A DNA stretch of 64,000 nucleotides from Methylobacterium sp. UNC378MF (GTDB lineage Bacteria > Pseudomonadota > Alphaproteobacteria > Rhizobiales > Beijerinckiaceae), in the NCBI RefSeq assembly GCF_900103195.1, contig NZ_FMWU01000020.1:1-64000 (forward strand). Direction: 5' to 3'. The translations under genes were made by a program, and so were the position numbers. The notes below the pieces were generated by a model that searched no databases, was not told the origin of the DNA, and saw only the letters and a list, made by a program, of their open reading frames with translations. Below, piece by piece: positions 1 to 9,209 of this stretch (position 1 is the stretch's first letter; every line of letters starts with the position of its first letter).

Positions 1-588
1 GCCGGCCTCCCGGAGCAGGTCCTCCAGGTGCTGGAGATCGTTGTGGCGGAAGATCTTCTTCGCGCAGCCGGAATGGCGCACACCCTCGATCATCGAGTTG
101 TGGTTGAAGGCATCCGACAGGATCAGGCAATCCGGGATCAGCTTGGCGATGGTCGAGATGCCGGCCTGGTTCGACACGTAGCCCGAGGTGAAGACCAGAC
201 CCGCCTCCTTGCCGTGCAGGTCGGCGAGTTCGCGCTCCAGGTCGACCAGCGGCGAGGTGTTGCCGGCGATGTTGCGGGTGCCGCCCGCGCCGACGCCGCA
301 GCGGGCGGCGGTCTCGGTCAGGGCGGCCACCACCTCCTTGTGCTGGCCCATGCCGAGATAGTCGTTCGAGCACCACACCGTGATCTCGGCCGTCCTGCCG
401 TCGGGCTGGCGCCACTTGGCCGTCGGAAACCGCCCCGAAATCCGCTCGATATCCGCAAACACACGATACCGCCGCTCGCCGTGCAGGCGTGCCACGGCCG
501 CCTCGAAATAGCTCCGGTAGTCGCCATCGACCGGGCTGCGGCTCCGCGAGGAAGGGCGTTGAAGATCCGCGATCGAGGTGAGGCGCAT
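1..588 (-). CDS. hemA: 5-aminolevulinate synthase, N-terminal part (cut by the window edge)
   Basis: PLP enzyme that condenses glycine and succinyl-CoA to 5-aminolevulinate, the first step of the alphaproteobacterial C4 haem pathway, in the cytoplasm. The 196 residues present read into the typical ALAS sequence: RRYRVFADIER near residue 45, the substrate region VWCSNDYLGMGQH, the glycine-rich GVGAGGTRNIAGNT, and DAFNHNSMIEG. The C-terminal half, with the PLP lysine, lies outside the window. The start is the ATG at 588; about 20 residues precede the usual DYRSYFEAA start, and no closer in-frame ATG exists. A fully palindromic TTGATCGCGATCAA lies 120 bp upstream, which fits the known FNR/FixK control of hemA in related bacteria. 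Identification is firm; the exact start is less so. Confidence 0.93.
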   Translation of the reverse strand, partial: MRLTSIADLQRPSSRSRSPVDGDYRSYFEAAVARLHGERRYRVFADIERISGRFPTAKWRQPDGRTAEITVWCSNDYLGMGQHKEVVAALTETAARCGVGAGGTRNIAGNTSPLVDLERELADLHGKEAGLVFTSGYVSNQAGISTIAKLIPDCLILSDAFNHNSMIEGVRHSGCAKKIFRHNDLQHLEDLLREAG

Positions 589-708
589 GCGAAGGTTACC
601 CCTGACGTCGTGGCGTCCGACGGCAGGCGCGCTCTGCGACCTCTGCGGTATCGGATCGGCGACCGGTGATCGCGCTGTCTCGTCTGTCTCCTGCGGACAA
701 GGCCGGCA

Positions 709-722
709 TTGATCGCGATCAA
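709..722. promoter_or_regulatory. FNR/FixK-type box upstream of hemA
   Basis: Perfect 14-bp palindrome TTGATCGCGATCAA, matching the FNR/FixK consensus TTGAT-N4-ATCAA. It lies 120 bp upstream of the hemA start. hemA is a known FnrL or FixK target in Rhodobacter and Bradyrhizobium; control here is inferred. Confidence 0.7.
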
Positions 723-900
723 TCCTCTGGACCGTGCCTCGCGGCCGAGCTGACTCCGAGAGCCCGCGTGATCGCCGCGGGGGCCATACGAGCGCCTCTC
801 AGGACGACCTGCACCGGACGATCCCCGGGCGGGCTTCGACGGGGCCGGCCGACGGGCCGGCGGGGCCGATCAGGATCGGATGGCGGGCGACCGGAATGCC

Positions 901-914
901 TTGATCCAGCGCAA
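901..914. promoter_or_regulatory. FixK-type box upstream of the small secreted protein
   Basis: TTGATCCAGCGCAA fits the FixK2 consensus TTG(A/C)-N6-(T/G)CAA and sits 79 bp before the ATG at 993. The identical 14-mer occurs at 56490-56503, upstream of the CBS-BON gene. Confidence 0.55.
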
Positions 915-992
915 GGCCTAGCTCCTCGTTGCAGCGCAAAACGAGCCGTCCGGTACGGTCACTACCTGCCCGACTGCCAAGGAAACCATGAT

Positions 993-1349
993 ATGCGTGT
1001 CTCGTCCCTCGTCGTCGCCGGCGCCCTGCTGAGTTGCTCGGCTCTCCCGGTCCTCGCGTCCTCTTGCACCCAGCAGATCGGCGCCCTCCAGCGGCGCCTC
1101 GACAGCGTCGGTGCGGTGCGGGTCGCGGGTCTCGAACCCGGACACACCCTGACCACCGGCTCGCTCAAGGCCCTCCCTCGCGTCCTGCCGGTTCAGCCGA
1201 GCAGCGGGCAGACCACGCCCACCCGCGAGAGCGTCGCGGCGGCCAGGCTTCTCATCCGAGAGGCGCTGGACGAGGATCGCGAGGGTAACCAACGCGCGTG
1301 CGAGAACATCCTCACGGATGCCAAGCGCCTCATCGGCCCGCTCCCGTAG
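993..1349 (+). CDS. Small secreted protein of unknown function
   Basis: 118 residues. The N-terminus (MRVSSLVVAGALLSCSALPVLASS) is a clear Sec signal peptide, probably cleaved after residue 22-23. The mature part is short and mostly helical, with two cysteines (one near the cleavage site, one near residue 105) that could form a disulfide. The longer open frame starts upstream at 666, but the ATG at 993 is preceded by AAGGAAA and directly yields the signal peptide. I do not recognise a family; the layout resembles small periplasmic helical proteins common in Methylobacterium. A FixK-type box 79 bp upstream suggests oxygen-linked expression (inference). It is unrelated to hemA by sequence. Confidence 0.65.
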   Translation: MRVSSLVVAGALLSCSALPVLASSCTQQIGALQRRLDSVGAVRVAGLEPGHTLTTGSLKALPRVLPVQPSSGQTTPTRESVAAARLLIREALDEDREGNQRACENILTDAKRLIGPLP

Positions 1350-1733
1350 GCGCTGAACAGCGCTCTCCGCAGGCCGCCTGCAGCGGCGGACGCGGCCGGA
1401 GCCGCGCGATCCGGGCGACGAGTCCGAGATCCGGATCGCCCCTGGCCCGCGATGGGCTCCTCGTATCGCCGGCGCGGGCCACCCTCATCACGCGGCGGGG
1501 CAGGTCACCGGACCCGCCTCGCTCACGGCCCCGGTTTCTTCGACCTGTGACAGGCGCCCGGATCGCCGCGCGTGACCGGCGGCGTGATGCAGGCTCCGCG
1601 ATCTCTGACCTGGATCAAAGCACCGACGGCGGGCCCGCTTACGACCCGTCCGCGCTCGGCGGGCGCACCATCGGCCTCGGCCGAAAGCGAGTTCGCCGCC
1701 CCCATCATTCCGCATGGCTTGAGGGACTAACCG
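1350..1733. other. Intergenic region with a degenerate FNR-type site
   Basis: No supported gene. At 1605-1618 lies CTGACCTGGATCAA, whose right half ATCAA is perfect while the left half is degenerate; it is 116 bp before the small gene at 1734. Confidence 0.4.
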
Positions 1734-2012
1734 ATGTACCAGGCTTCGACAGGCATTCCGACCTCTGCACCGGTACCGGCCGCAGCACCGGTGGCGTACA
1801 GGGCCTTCTTCGTCGCTCCGAACGGGCGTGTGCTCGGGATGGTCCCCCTGGAGGCATCCTGCGAAGCGGAAGCCCGGGTCATGGCAAGCGAGCTCGTCGC
1901 GGACGGTATCGTCGAACTCTGGGCCGGGCTGCAGGTGGTTGCGCGTTTCGAGGGCATGGCCGCGGGCCTCGGCGCTGAAACCTCGAAGACTCCCGTCGTC
2001 TATCGATCCTGA
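1734..2012 (+). CDS. Small conserved-looking protein of unknown function
   Basis: 92 residues starting MYQASTGIPTSAPVPAAAP; an Ala/Pro-rich leader of about 20 residues precedes a compact alpha/beta segment (YRAFFVAPNGRVLGMVPLEA, then a helix EAEARVMASELVADGIVELW, then a final strand). This resembles the small single-domain stress or sigma-factor-regulated proteins of Methylobacterium, but I assign no family. The frame has coding-like GC periodicity and an internal domain-like pattern. A degenerate FNR-type site lies about 116 bp upstream, in line with its two neighbours. It has no signal peptide. It might be a spurious frame; moderate confidence. Confidence 0.5.
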   Translation: MYQASTGIPTSAPVPAAAPVAYRAFFVAPNGRVLGMVPLEASCEAEARVMASELVADGIVELWAGLQVVARFEGMAAGLGAETSKTPVVYRS

Positions 2013-2505
2013 TCCGCGGCCGAGATCTCTGCTGCACCACGACGTGACGCGGCTGCGGCGAATTGATGGGCTTGATCCGTCAACGCCTCCATCCGCCATC
2101 CGGGAAGAGCGGCTGGTCGGTGAGCGGTTTCGCGCACCGCCCCGATCGCGAAAGATGCCTTTCCTGTCATCGTTTACGGTGCGCAGCCGAATTCTCGGTT
2201 CTGAAATTATGAGTTCCGATACAACGTTGTCGAATATCCCGGTCTCAGAACGTCGCCGTCTCTCCGGTCGATCGGGCTGCCTTATCCCTGTTGCCGCCAA
2301 AGAGGCTGCATTGATCTCGATCAAAGGCGCCTGACAATTTCTACGGCGCCATCCAATGCTTTGGTATGGGGGTAGCGTTAACCTGGCTTTAGGTTGACCG
2401 CGACGAAATCAATTCATTCGCACCGGCAGCCAACGCGATCCTAAATTTGCGACGCCTGGATGATTGCCCGGCCTTGCTGCATGCTGGTGCGTCCTGGAGT
2501 TGATT
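2013..2505. other. Intergenic region upstream of the chemoreceptor
   Basis: No gene supported. It becomes AT-richer toward 2330-2450 and carries the perfect FNR/FixK box at 2311-2324. TTGATCCGTCAA at 2072-2083 looks similar but has the wrong half-site spacing. Confidence 0.55.
2311..2324. promoter_or_regulatory. FNR/FixK-type box upstream of the chemoreceptor
   Basis: TTGATCTCGATCAA, both half-sites TTGAT and ATCAA perfect, 182 bp before the ATG of the chemoreceptor. Likely anaerobic or microoxic activation (inference). Confidence 0.65.
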
Positions 2506-4734
2506 ATGCAGAACACGGCCGCTCCATCTGCGCGCAAGAGCCACGCGCTGCGCTCAATCAAAATCAAGATGATTGCCGTCTCAGGTCTGTGCGTGACACT
2601 GACCACGGCGAGCTTGGTCGGATATGGGCTCTACGCCTCGTCGAGCACGAGTGCCCTCGTCTCGAAATCGACCGAAGAAATCCTCGAGCGCAAGAGCAAG
2701 GAGAATATCCAGGGGCTGGCAGCCAACCAAGCCTCCACGATCCGGAGCAAGCTGGACTTCGCGTTCAACGCCGCACGGAATTCCGCCGGCATGATGGCCA
2801 TTGTCGCGGCCGGAAAGAAGAGCGCGTCGCGCGAGGCCGTCCGTCGCCTGCAGCTCAACGATTTCCTTCTCGGCGTTCTGCAGCGCAATCCCGATTTCAA
2901 CGGCGCCTACAGCGCCTGGGAGCCCAACGCGATAGACGGCGCCGACGAGGCTTACAGCGATCGCAGGGAGCTTGGTTCCGATCACACCGGCCGCGCCTTG
3001 CCCTACTGGACCCGGACTGCCGATGGGAAGATCGCCCTGCAGCCGCTTGTCGAATACGACAGCGAGGAGCAGCATGCCAACGGTGTCGCGAAGGGCGGCT
3101 GGTACATCGGTCCGAAGCGGACCGGCCGCGAGAGCATGCTGGCACCGCTTCCCTACATCGTGCAGGGCAAACCCGTATACCTCGCCACGATCTCCGTGCC
3201 GATCATGGTGGACGGCCGATTTCTCGGCGTAGCAGGAGCGGACTTCGATCTCGCCTTCGTTCAGAAGGCCGTCGAAGGGGTGAACGGAGCCCTTTACGAA
3301 GGCAAGGGCTCGGTCGCGATCGTTTCGCAGACCGGTCTTGTCATCGCCTCCAGCCGGCATCCCGAGGGGATTGGCTCCGCGTTGAGCAAGGTCGATGGGA
3401 CGTGGCAAAACTATGCCGACCAGTTGCGCACCGGTGCGAGCTTCGTCGGCCAGGATCCCGCTCTGGACGAGATCCGTGTCGTCACCCCGATCACGCTCGG
3501 CCGTACCGGCGAGACATGGTCCGTCCTCATCGCCGTCCCACGCGCTTTGGTGATGGCGGATGCGGCAAACCTGAGCGCGGCGATGGCGGATCGGAGCCAT
3601 CGGGACCTGCTCATGCAGCTTTTGGTCGGAGGTCTCGTCACCGCTGTCGGCATCGCCATCATGTTCGCGTTCTCGACGAGCATCACCACTCCGATCAAGC
3701 GGCTGACCCAGGCTCTGCGCGACATGGCTCAGGGCCGTACTACGGAGACGATTCCCGGTTCGGAGCGCGTCGATGAAATCGGCGATATCGCCCGTGCTGT
3801 GGACCAGATTCGGATCCTGACTCAGGAAGAAGCGGAGCAGCGGGCCGCCGTCACCGAAACGGAACGCCTCAAGCTCGAAGAGCAACGGCGGCATACGCTT
3901 CACGATATGGCTCAGGCCTTCGAAGCCGCCGTCGGTGGCATTGTCGAGGCTGTCTCGGCCTCGGCCACCGAGCTTCAGGCCACGGCCGGCGCGATGGCAA
4001 GCACCGCAGCAGAGACGGCAAGCCAATCGGGAACGGCAGCGGGCGCGGTCCGCGAGGCGGCCGCAAACGTGAATACCGTCGCGGCCGCCGCCGAACAGCT
4101 CGGATGCTCCGTCCACGAGATCGGCCAGCAGGCGGGCAGCTCCGCGACTCTGGCTCGCGAGGCTGCGAACGAAGCGAGCCAGACCGAAGCGCTGGTCCGC
4201 GAACTCACTGACATTGCGGCGCGCGTCGGCGACGTCGTCGGCATGATCTCCAATATTGCCGGACAGACCAATCTGCTCGCCCTCAACGCGACGATCGAAG
4301 CGGCCCGTGCCGGGGATGCGGGTAAAGGCTTCGCGGTCGTGGCCGCCGAGGTCAAGGAACTCGCGAGCCAGACGGCCCGTGCGACCGAGGAGATCGGCGG
4401 CCAGATAGGCAAGATCCAGGGGGCGACCGGCCAGGCGGTGCAGGCGATCGGCAGCATTGCGGCGCGTATTCAGGAGATCAGTCGCGTGGCAACGACGATC
4501 GCGGCGGCGGTCGAGCAACAAGGAGCGGCCACGCAGGAGATCGTCCGGAACGTCAACAAGGCGGCAGTCGGGACAAGCGAAGTTACGGCCAATGTGGAGG
4601 GTGTCGCCGGTGCGGCTGAGGAGACAGGCGCTGCGGCCGCACAGGTTCTGACCTCATCGACGGAACTCTCGCGCCATTCCGAGCAGCTCAGTGCCGAGGT
4701 CGCCAACTTTCTCGCGACCGTCAGAGCTGCATGA
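2506..4734 (+). CDS. Methyl-accepting chemotaxis protein with dCache sensor domain
   Basis: 742-residue transmembrane chemoreceptor that signals to CheA/CheW. TM1 is near residues 22-44, followed by a long periplasmic dCache_1 domain (about 50-360, containing FNGAYSAWEPNA, GGWYIGPKRTG and the segment ending GVAGADFDL). TM2 is near 366-388, a HAMP domain follows (389-440), then the cytoplasmic signalling coil. The hairpin tip (GQTNLLALNATIEAARAG, about 585-602) is canonical. There is no C-terminal CheR-tethering pentapeptide. The ATG at 2506 is preceded by TGGAG and leads straight into TM1; an upstream in-frame ATG at 2464 only adds residues without similarity. The ligand is unknown. It is monocistronic, with a FixK-type box upstream and a strong terminator downstream. 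Confidence 0.93.
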   Translation: MQNTAAPSARKSHALRSIKIKMIAVSGLCVTLTTASLVGYGLYASSSTSALVSKSTEEILERKSKENIQGLAANQASTIRSKLDFAFNAARNSAGMMAIVAAGKKSASREAVRRLQLNDFLLGVLQRNPDFNGAYSAWEPNAIDGADEAYSDRRELGSDHTGRALPYWTRTADGKIALQPLVEYDSEEQHANGVAKGGWYIGPKRTGRESMLAPLPYIVQGKPVYLATISVPIMVDGRFLGVAGADFDLAFVQKAVEGVNGALYEGKGSVAIVSQTGLVIASSRHPEGIGSALSKVDGTWQNYADQLRTGASFVGQDPALDEIRVVTPITLGRTGETWSVLIAVPRALVMADAANLSAAMADRSHRDLLMQLLVGGLVTAVGIAIMFAFSTSITTPIKRLTQALRDMAQGRTTETIPGSERVDEIGDIARAVDQIRILTQEEAEQRAAVTETERLKLEEQRRHTLHDMAQAFEAAVGGIVEAVSASATELQATAGAMASTAAETASQSGTAAGAVREAAANVNTVAAAAEQLGCSVHEIGQQAGSSATLAREAANEASQTEALVRELTDIAARVGDVVGMISNIAGQTNLLALNATIEAARAGDAGKGFAVVAAEVKELASQTARATEEIGGQIGKIQGATGQAVQAIGSIAARIQEISRVATTIAAAVEQQGAATQEIVRNVNKAAVGTSEVTANVEGVAGAAEETGAAAAQVLTSSTELSRHSEQLSAEVANFLATVRAA

Positions 4735-4743
4735 TCGAAGGGG

Positions 4744-4774
4744 CCGGGCAGGCAAAAGCGGCCTGCCCGGTTTT
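4744..4774 (+). terminator. Rho-independent terminator after the chemoreceptor gene
   Basis: Perfect 10-bp stem CCGGGCAGGC / GCCTGCCCGG with a 7-nt loop, followed by TTTT, starting 10 bp after the stop codon. Confidence 0.85.
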
Positions 4775-4899
4775 CATTGGTGTTGCGCTTCCGCGGAGGC
4801 AAACCCGACTTTCCATGCCGCCAGTCAGCCGTAACAGCTGGCCTTGAGGCTGATGGTGCACGACGCCTCCACGTTGGGTTCGACATCGGAATTTGCCGC

Positions 4900-5200
4900 C
4901 TACCAAGACGCGGCCCTGGCTAAGGGACGCAGTCGGGTCCACGCGATGACACAGGAAACGAGCGCGACGGCAGCGAGATAGTTGCAGGTCAAGCGGTCAT
5001 GGTAGGTCGCGACCCGTCGCCGGTTCTTGGGACGGCCGAACAGGCACTCAATCTGATTGCGCCGCTCATGCGCGATCCGGCTGTGCTTCTAGGGTATCGT
5101 CCGGGTAGCCGTAGACGGGGACGTAGCGATCTCCGTGCGGCTCTTCCGCCGATCCCAAGGCTCTGTGCGTCGTAGGCTTCACGGACGATCAGGCATCCGG
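4900..5200 (-). pseudogene. IS5-family transposase remnant (C-terminal part, decayed)
   Basis: On the minus strand, 5090-4900 reads as the DDE C-terminal part: RIAHERRNQIECLFGRPKNR, RRVATYHDRLTCNYLAAVAL, then a stop at 4902-4900. Upstream of it, around 5190-5160, another frame gives LIVREAYDAQSL, similar to the ADxAYD region of the same family. The two pieces are joined by a segment whose frame is broken, and no N-terminus or terminal inverted repeat was identified. It is an inactive relic next to the left end of the catabolic island, so it may mark a past insertion boundary. Confidence 0.75.
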
Positions 5201-5397
5201 GTGGGACGACGGCCCGGAGCGATCCAGGTTGACAGGCGCTGCTAGACCCGGCGCTGAGACTACCTGTTGTAGCCGTTGTGGATCGCGGTGGGCGGGCCGT
5301 AAGCTCACGACATAGCCTGCCGATGGTATCGGAGCTTCAGCACACCATTGCTCCTTCCAGACCGCAGACTTGGTCGTAGAGCCCGCCCCGGGACGCC

Positions 5398-5716
5398 TCA
5401 TCTCATCGTGAGCCATAACCCATCCGATGCCGTCTCGATCTCGAAGAGGCGAAGGGCCCGAACCGTCCAGCCCTGCGAGACGGAACCATCCCGGAGGTCA
5501 AATGAGGCGAGATGCCTTGGGCAGAGCAGCCGTCCCGCGACGCACCGACCGAGAGCCAGGTCGGCTCCCTCGTGCGGGCAAGCGCGCTCGGCGGCCACGA
5601 TCCGCGCGCCGGCCCGCACGAGCAGCAGCTGGCGGCCGTCCACCGCGACCGGGAGCAGATCTCGGTCGCCGAGAAGGTCGATCGGGCCGAGGCGGATCTG
5701 CCCTGGCAGATCCCTC

Positions 5717-5745
<29 letters not shown>
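5398..5745 (-). CDS. Rieske-type [2Fe-2S] ferredoxin
   Basis: 115 residues. The two Rieske cluster motifs are CPHEGADL and CPRHLASF, about 18 residues apart, giving the Cys-His / Cys-His ligand pattern; this is the size of a small soluble Rieske ferredoxin of the NirD/BphF type. It is the last gene of the leftward operon and overlaps the end of livF; an alternative GTG start at 5724 sits on the livF stop and would be translationally coupled. A Rieske electron carrier is not part of Liv importers, so it probably serves an oxygenase or the molybdenum hydroxylase of the same operon (inference). No oxygenase large subunit is present in the window. Confidence 0.8.
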
Positions 5746-6413
<668 letters not shown>

Positions 6414-6421
<8 letters not shown>

Positions 6422-7226
6422 GGACCGCCTCCTGCGCGGCGGCGGCCTGCCGGGCGGCGCTGCCCTGGCCGAGATAGGCCTCGATCACTGCCGGGTCGCT
6501 GCGGATTCGATCCGGGGGGCCCTCCGCGATGAGGCGGCCGTAATTGAGGACGACGATGCGGTCCGAGACCTCCATCACCATCGGCATATCGTGTTCGACG
6601 AGCAGCACGGTGACGCCGCGCTCGCGGATCTGTCGGATCAGCCGCACGAAGACTCTCGTCTCGGAGGCGTTCATCCCGGAGACCGGCTCGTCGAGGAGCA
6701 GCATGGCGGGCTCGGTGGCGAGCGCCAGCGCGACCCCGACGAGGCGCTGCTCCCCGTAGGCCAGGGCGCCGGCCTTCTCGTACGCTCTGGCGGAGAGCCC
6801 GACCCAGTCGAGGAGCGCCTCGGCGCGGGCTCGCGCCGCGCGCTCGGCAGCCGCCGCGCGGCCGAGGAGGGCGTCGAGACCCGGCACGCGGCCCGCCGCG
6901 GCGCCCATCTGGTGCAGGCCGATCATCACGTTGTCGAACACCGTGTCGTCCGGGAAGACGCTGGTGCGCTGGAAGGTGCGGGCGAGGCCGAGCCGCGTGA
7001 TCGCGTGCGGCGCCAGCCCGCGCAGGGACGTGCCGCGGAAGCGAACGTCGCCCTGGCTGGGCTTGAGGAAGCCGGTCATCACGTTGAAGGCCGTCGTCTT
7101 ACCGGCTCCGTTCGGGCCGATCAGGCTGACGATCTCGCCTGCGTGGACGTCGAAATGCAGGTCGGCGATGGCGACGAGACCGCCGAAGCGGACCCCGACA
7201 TGCTCGACCGAGAGGATCGCGCTCAT
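6414..7226 (-). CDS. livG: Liv-type ABC transporter ATP-binding protein LivG
   Basis: 270 residues starting MSAILSVEHVGVRFGG. Walker A GPNGAGKTT near 38-46, a signature region around LAYGEQRLVGVALAL, Walker B AMLLLDEPVSGMN and the H-loop VLLVEHDM. The signature is AYGEQ rather than the canonical LSGGQ, as is common in LivG proteins. The ATG at 7226 overlaps the livM stop (ATGA), so it was chosen over the upstream in-frame ATG at 7364. It pairs with LivF under the LivH/LivM membrane core. Confidence 0.92.
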
Positions 7227-8257
7227 CGCTGCACCGCCGGATTGACCTCGAGGACGGGCGCGGCCGGGGCTGGCCGGCGGCCGAGCAGCGCCGCCAGACC
7301 CGGCACGATGCCCCGCGGCATCACGAACAGGATCACGATCAGCACGAGGCCGTAGACGATCCACTGCGCCTCCGGCGCCATGACCGGGCGGAGCGCCACC
7401 GGCAGCAGGCCGAAGATCAGGCCGCCGACGACCGGCCCCATCAGGGTGCCCTTGCCGCCCGCCACGACCATGATGACCATGCTGACCGTGGTGGCGAACA
7501 GGAACACGTCGGGATCGATGATCCGCAGGTAATGGGCGTAGAGGCTCCCGGCCGCACCAGCCATCGCGGCCGAGATGACCGCCGCCACCGTCAGCGTGCG
7601 GGTGGCGTTGATGCCGACCGAGAGCGCCAGCGGCTCATTCTCCTTGAGGCCCCGCATCGCTCGGCCGAAGCGCCCGCCGACCAGCCGGGCGATCACGCCG
7701 TAGCAGAGCGTCCCCACGGCCAGCACGAGGTAGTAGTTCTGGAGTTTGGTCTTGAGCGTCCACATCCCGAGGCCTGGCAGGCCGAGGGTGATGGCGGGGA
7801 TGTTGGTGAGCGCCAGTGGCCCCTGCGTCAGCTCCACCCAGTTGAGCGCCACGAGCCGCACGACCTCAGCGAACGAGATCGTCACAATCACGAAATAGGC
7901 GCCCCGGACCCGGAAGGAGAGCCGCCCGATCAGGTAGCCGCAGCCGCCGGCCGCCACCGTCGCCAGCAGGAGGCCGACCGCCGCCGGCCAGGGCTCGTGG
8001 ACCGCGCGGATCCCGAAGCCGAGATCCACGTCGAAGCCGAGGCTCGTCAGCGCGCTGACATAGGCGCCGATCCCGAAGAACGCGATGTGGCCGAGGCTGA
8101 GCTGCCCGGTGAAGCCGAGGAGCAGGTTCAGGCTCATGGCGCCGATCGTCAGGATGCCGGTCACGATCAGCGCGTTGAGGAGGTAGGGGTTGGCGCCGAG
8201 CGTCAGGGGCAGGGCGACGAGGCCGGCCAGCAGCACGAGCGGAAGGAGCCGGTTCAT
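7223..8257 (-). CDS. livM: Liv-type ABC transporter permease LivM
   Basis: 344 residues of a polytopic inner-membrane permease (about 9-10 TM segments; the first is LLPLVLLAGLVALPLTLG). The conserved LivM region with LLLGFTGQLSLGHIAFFGIG near residue 45 and GLKENEPLALSVGIN near 205, the coupling-helix area, are clear. Start and stop codons overlap livH upstream and livG downstream by 4 bp (ATGA), which indicates tight translational coupling. Confidence 0.93.
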   Translation of the reverse strand: MNRLLPLVLLAGLVALPLTLGANPYLLNALIVTGILTIGAMSLNLLLGFTGQLSLGHIAFFGIGAYVSALTSLGFDVDLGFGIRAVHEPWPAAVGLLLATVAAGGCGYLIGRLSFRVRGAYFVIVTISFAEVVRLVALNWVELTQGPLALTNIPAITLGLPGLGMWTLKTKLQNYYLVLAVGTLCYGVIARLVGGRFGRAMRGLKENEPLALSVGINATRTLTVAAVISAAMAGAAGSLYAHYLRIIDPDVFLFATTVSMVIMVVAGGKGTLMGPVVGGLIFGLLPVALRPVMAPEAQWIVYGLVLIVILFVMPRGIVPGLAALLGRRPAPAAPVLEVNPAVQR

Positions 8258-9126
8258 CCGATGCGCTCCGCCTTCGCGAACAGCCCGGTGGGCCTGCAGA
8301 GCAGGACCGCGATGATGATCAGGAACCCCATGGCGTCCCGGTAGCCGGAGGAGACGTAGCCGGCGCCCAGCTCCTCGGCGAGCGCCAGGATGAAGCCGCC
8401 GATCGCCGCCCCGGTGACGTTGCCAAGCCCGCCCAGGATGACGATGGCGAAGGCCTTGAGCTCGGCGAGGCCGCCCATCTGCGGGAACACCACGTAGACG
8501 GGGCCGAGGAGCGCGCCGGCCGCCGCGGCCAGCGAGGAGCCCAGGGCGAAGGTCGCGGTGTAGATCCGGCGGACGTCGACGCCCATCAGCGCCGCCGTGT
8601 CGGAATCCTGGAAGGCGGCGCGCATGGCGAGCCCGAGCTTGGTCCGGTTGATCAGCGCGTAGGTCAGGGCGATCAGGGTCAGCGCCGCGCCGAGCACGAA
8701 CAGCCGCAGCCAGGAGACCGAGACGGGGCCGATCTGGAGCGGCGCCTCGGGGAACGGCGACGGGATCGCCTTGGCGACGCCGCCGAAAGTCCAGAGCGTG
8801 CCCGATTGCAGGATGATGCCGGCGCCGATCATCACCAGCATGGTGGTGTCGATGTCCGAGCCCCGGAACGGGCGCAGCAGCAGGAGCTCGATCGCGGCCC
8901 CGAGCAGGAGCCCCCCGAGGATCGCCACCGGGAGCGCCAGGAAGAAGTTCAGGCCGAGGGCGGCGACGGCCAAGTACATCACGTAGGCGCCGACCGTGTA
9001 GAGCGCGCCGTGGGTGAAGTTCACGACGTTCATGATCCCGAAGATCAGCGTCAGGCCAATCCCCAGCAGCGCGTAGGTGCCGCCAAGGATAAGCGCGTTG
9101 ACGAGGTGCTGGATCAGTTCGTTCAC
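8254..9126 (-). CDS. livH: Liv-type ABC transporter permease LivH
   Basis: 290-residue polytopic permease, partner of LivM. Typical LivH sequence: LALGGTYALLGIGL-like start (LILGGTYALLGIGLTLIFG), NVVNFTHGALYTVGAYV near residue 33 and FAIVILGGLGNVTGAAIGG near 225. It follows the binding-protein gene by 83 bp and overlaps livM by 4 bp. Family assignment is firm; substrate is not deducible from the permease. Confidence 0.93.
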   Translation of the reverse strand: MNELIQHLVNALILGGTYALLGIGLTLIFGIMNVVNFTHGALYTVGAYVMYLAVAALGLNFFLALPVAILGGLLLGAAIELLLLRPFRGSDIDTTMLVMIGAGIILQSGTLWTFGGVAKAIPSPFPEAPLQIGPVSVSWLRLFVLGAALTLIALTYALINRTKLGLAMRAAFQDSDTAALMGVDVRRIYTATFALGSSLAAAAGALLGPVYVVFPQMGGLAELKAFAIVILGGLGNVTGAAIGGFILALAEELGAGYVSSGYRDAMGFLIIIAVLLCRPTGLFAKAERIG

Positions 9127-9209
9127 GGGCGGCCTCCGAGGGTGCGCCCCGGCCCGGAGGCCGGCGGGCGAGTGAAGGGACCGGCGTCAGAGCGCCGGTC
9201 CGGAGGCGC

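Larger units (their letters stand above)
589..992. other. Divergent intergenic region hemA / secreted protein
   Basis: No convincing gene. It separates leftward hemA from the rightward secreted-protein gene and holds two FixK/FNR-type boxes, at 709-722 and 901-914. Open frames crossing it have no recognisable similarity. Confidence 0.6.

Noticed and set aside
2072..2083. TTGATCCGTCAA as FNR/FixK box
   Set aside because: Half-sites TTGA and TCAA are separated by 4 bp rather than 6.
2581..4521. 646-codon minus-strand open frame
   Set aside because: Antisense to the chemoreceptor; no family similarity, typical GC-rich shadow frame.
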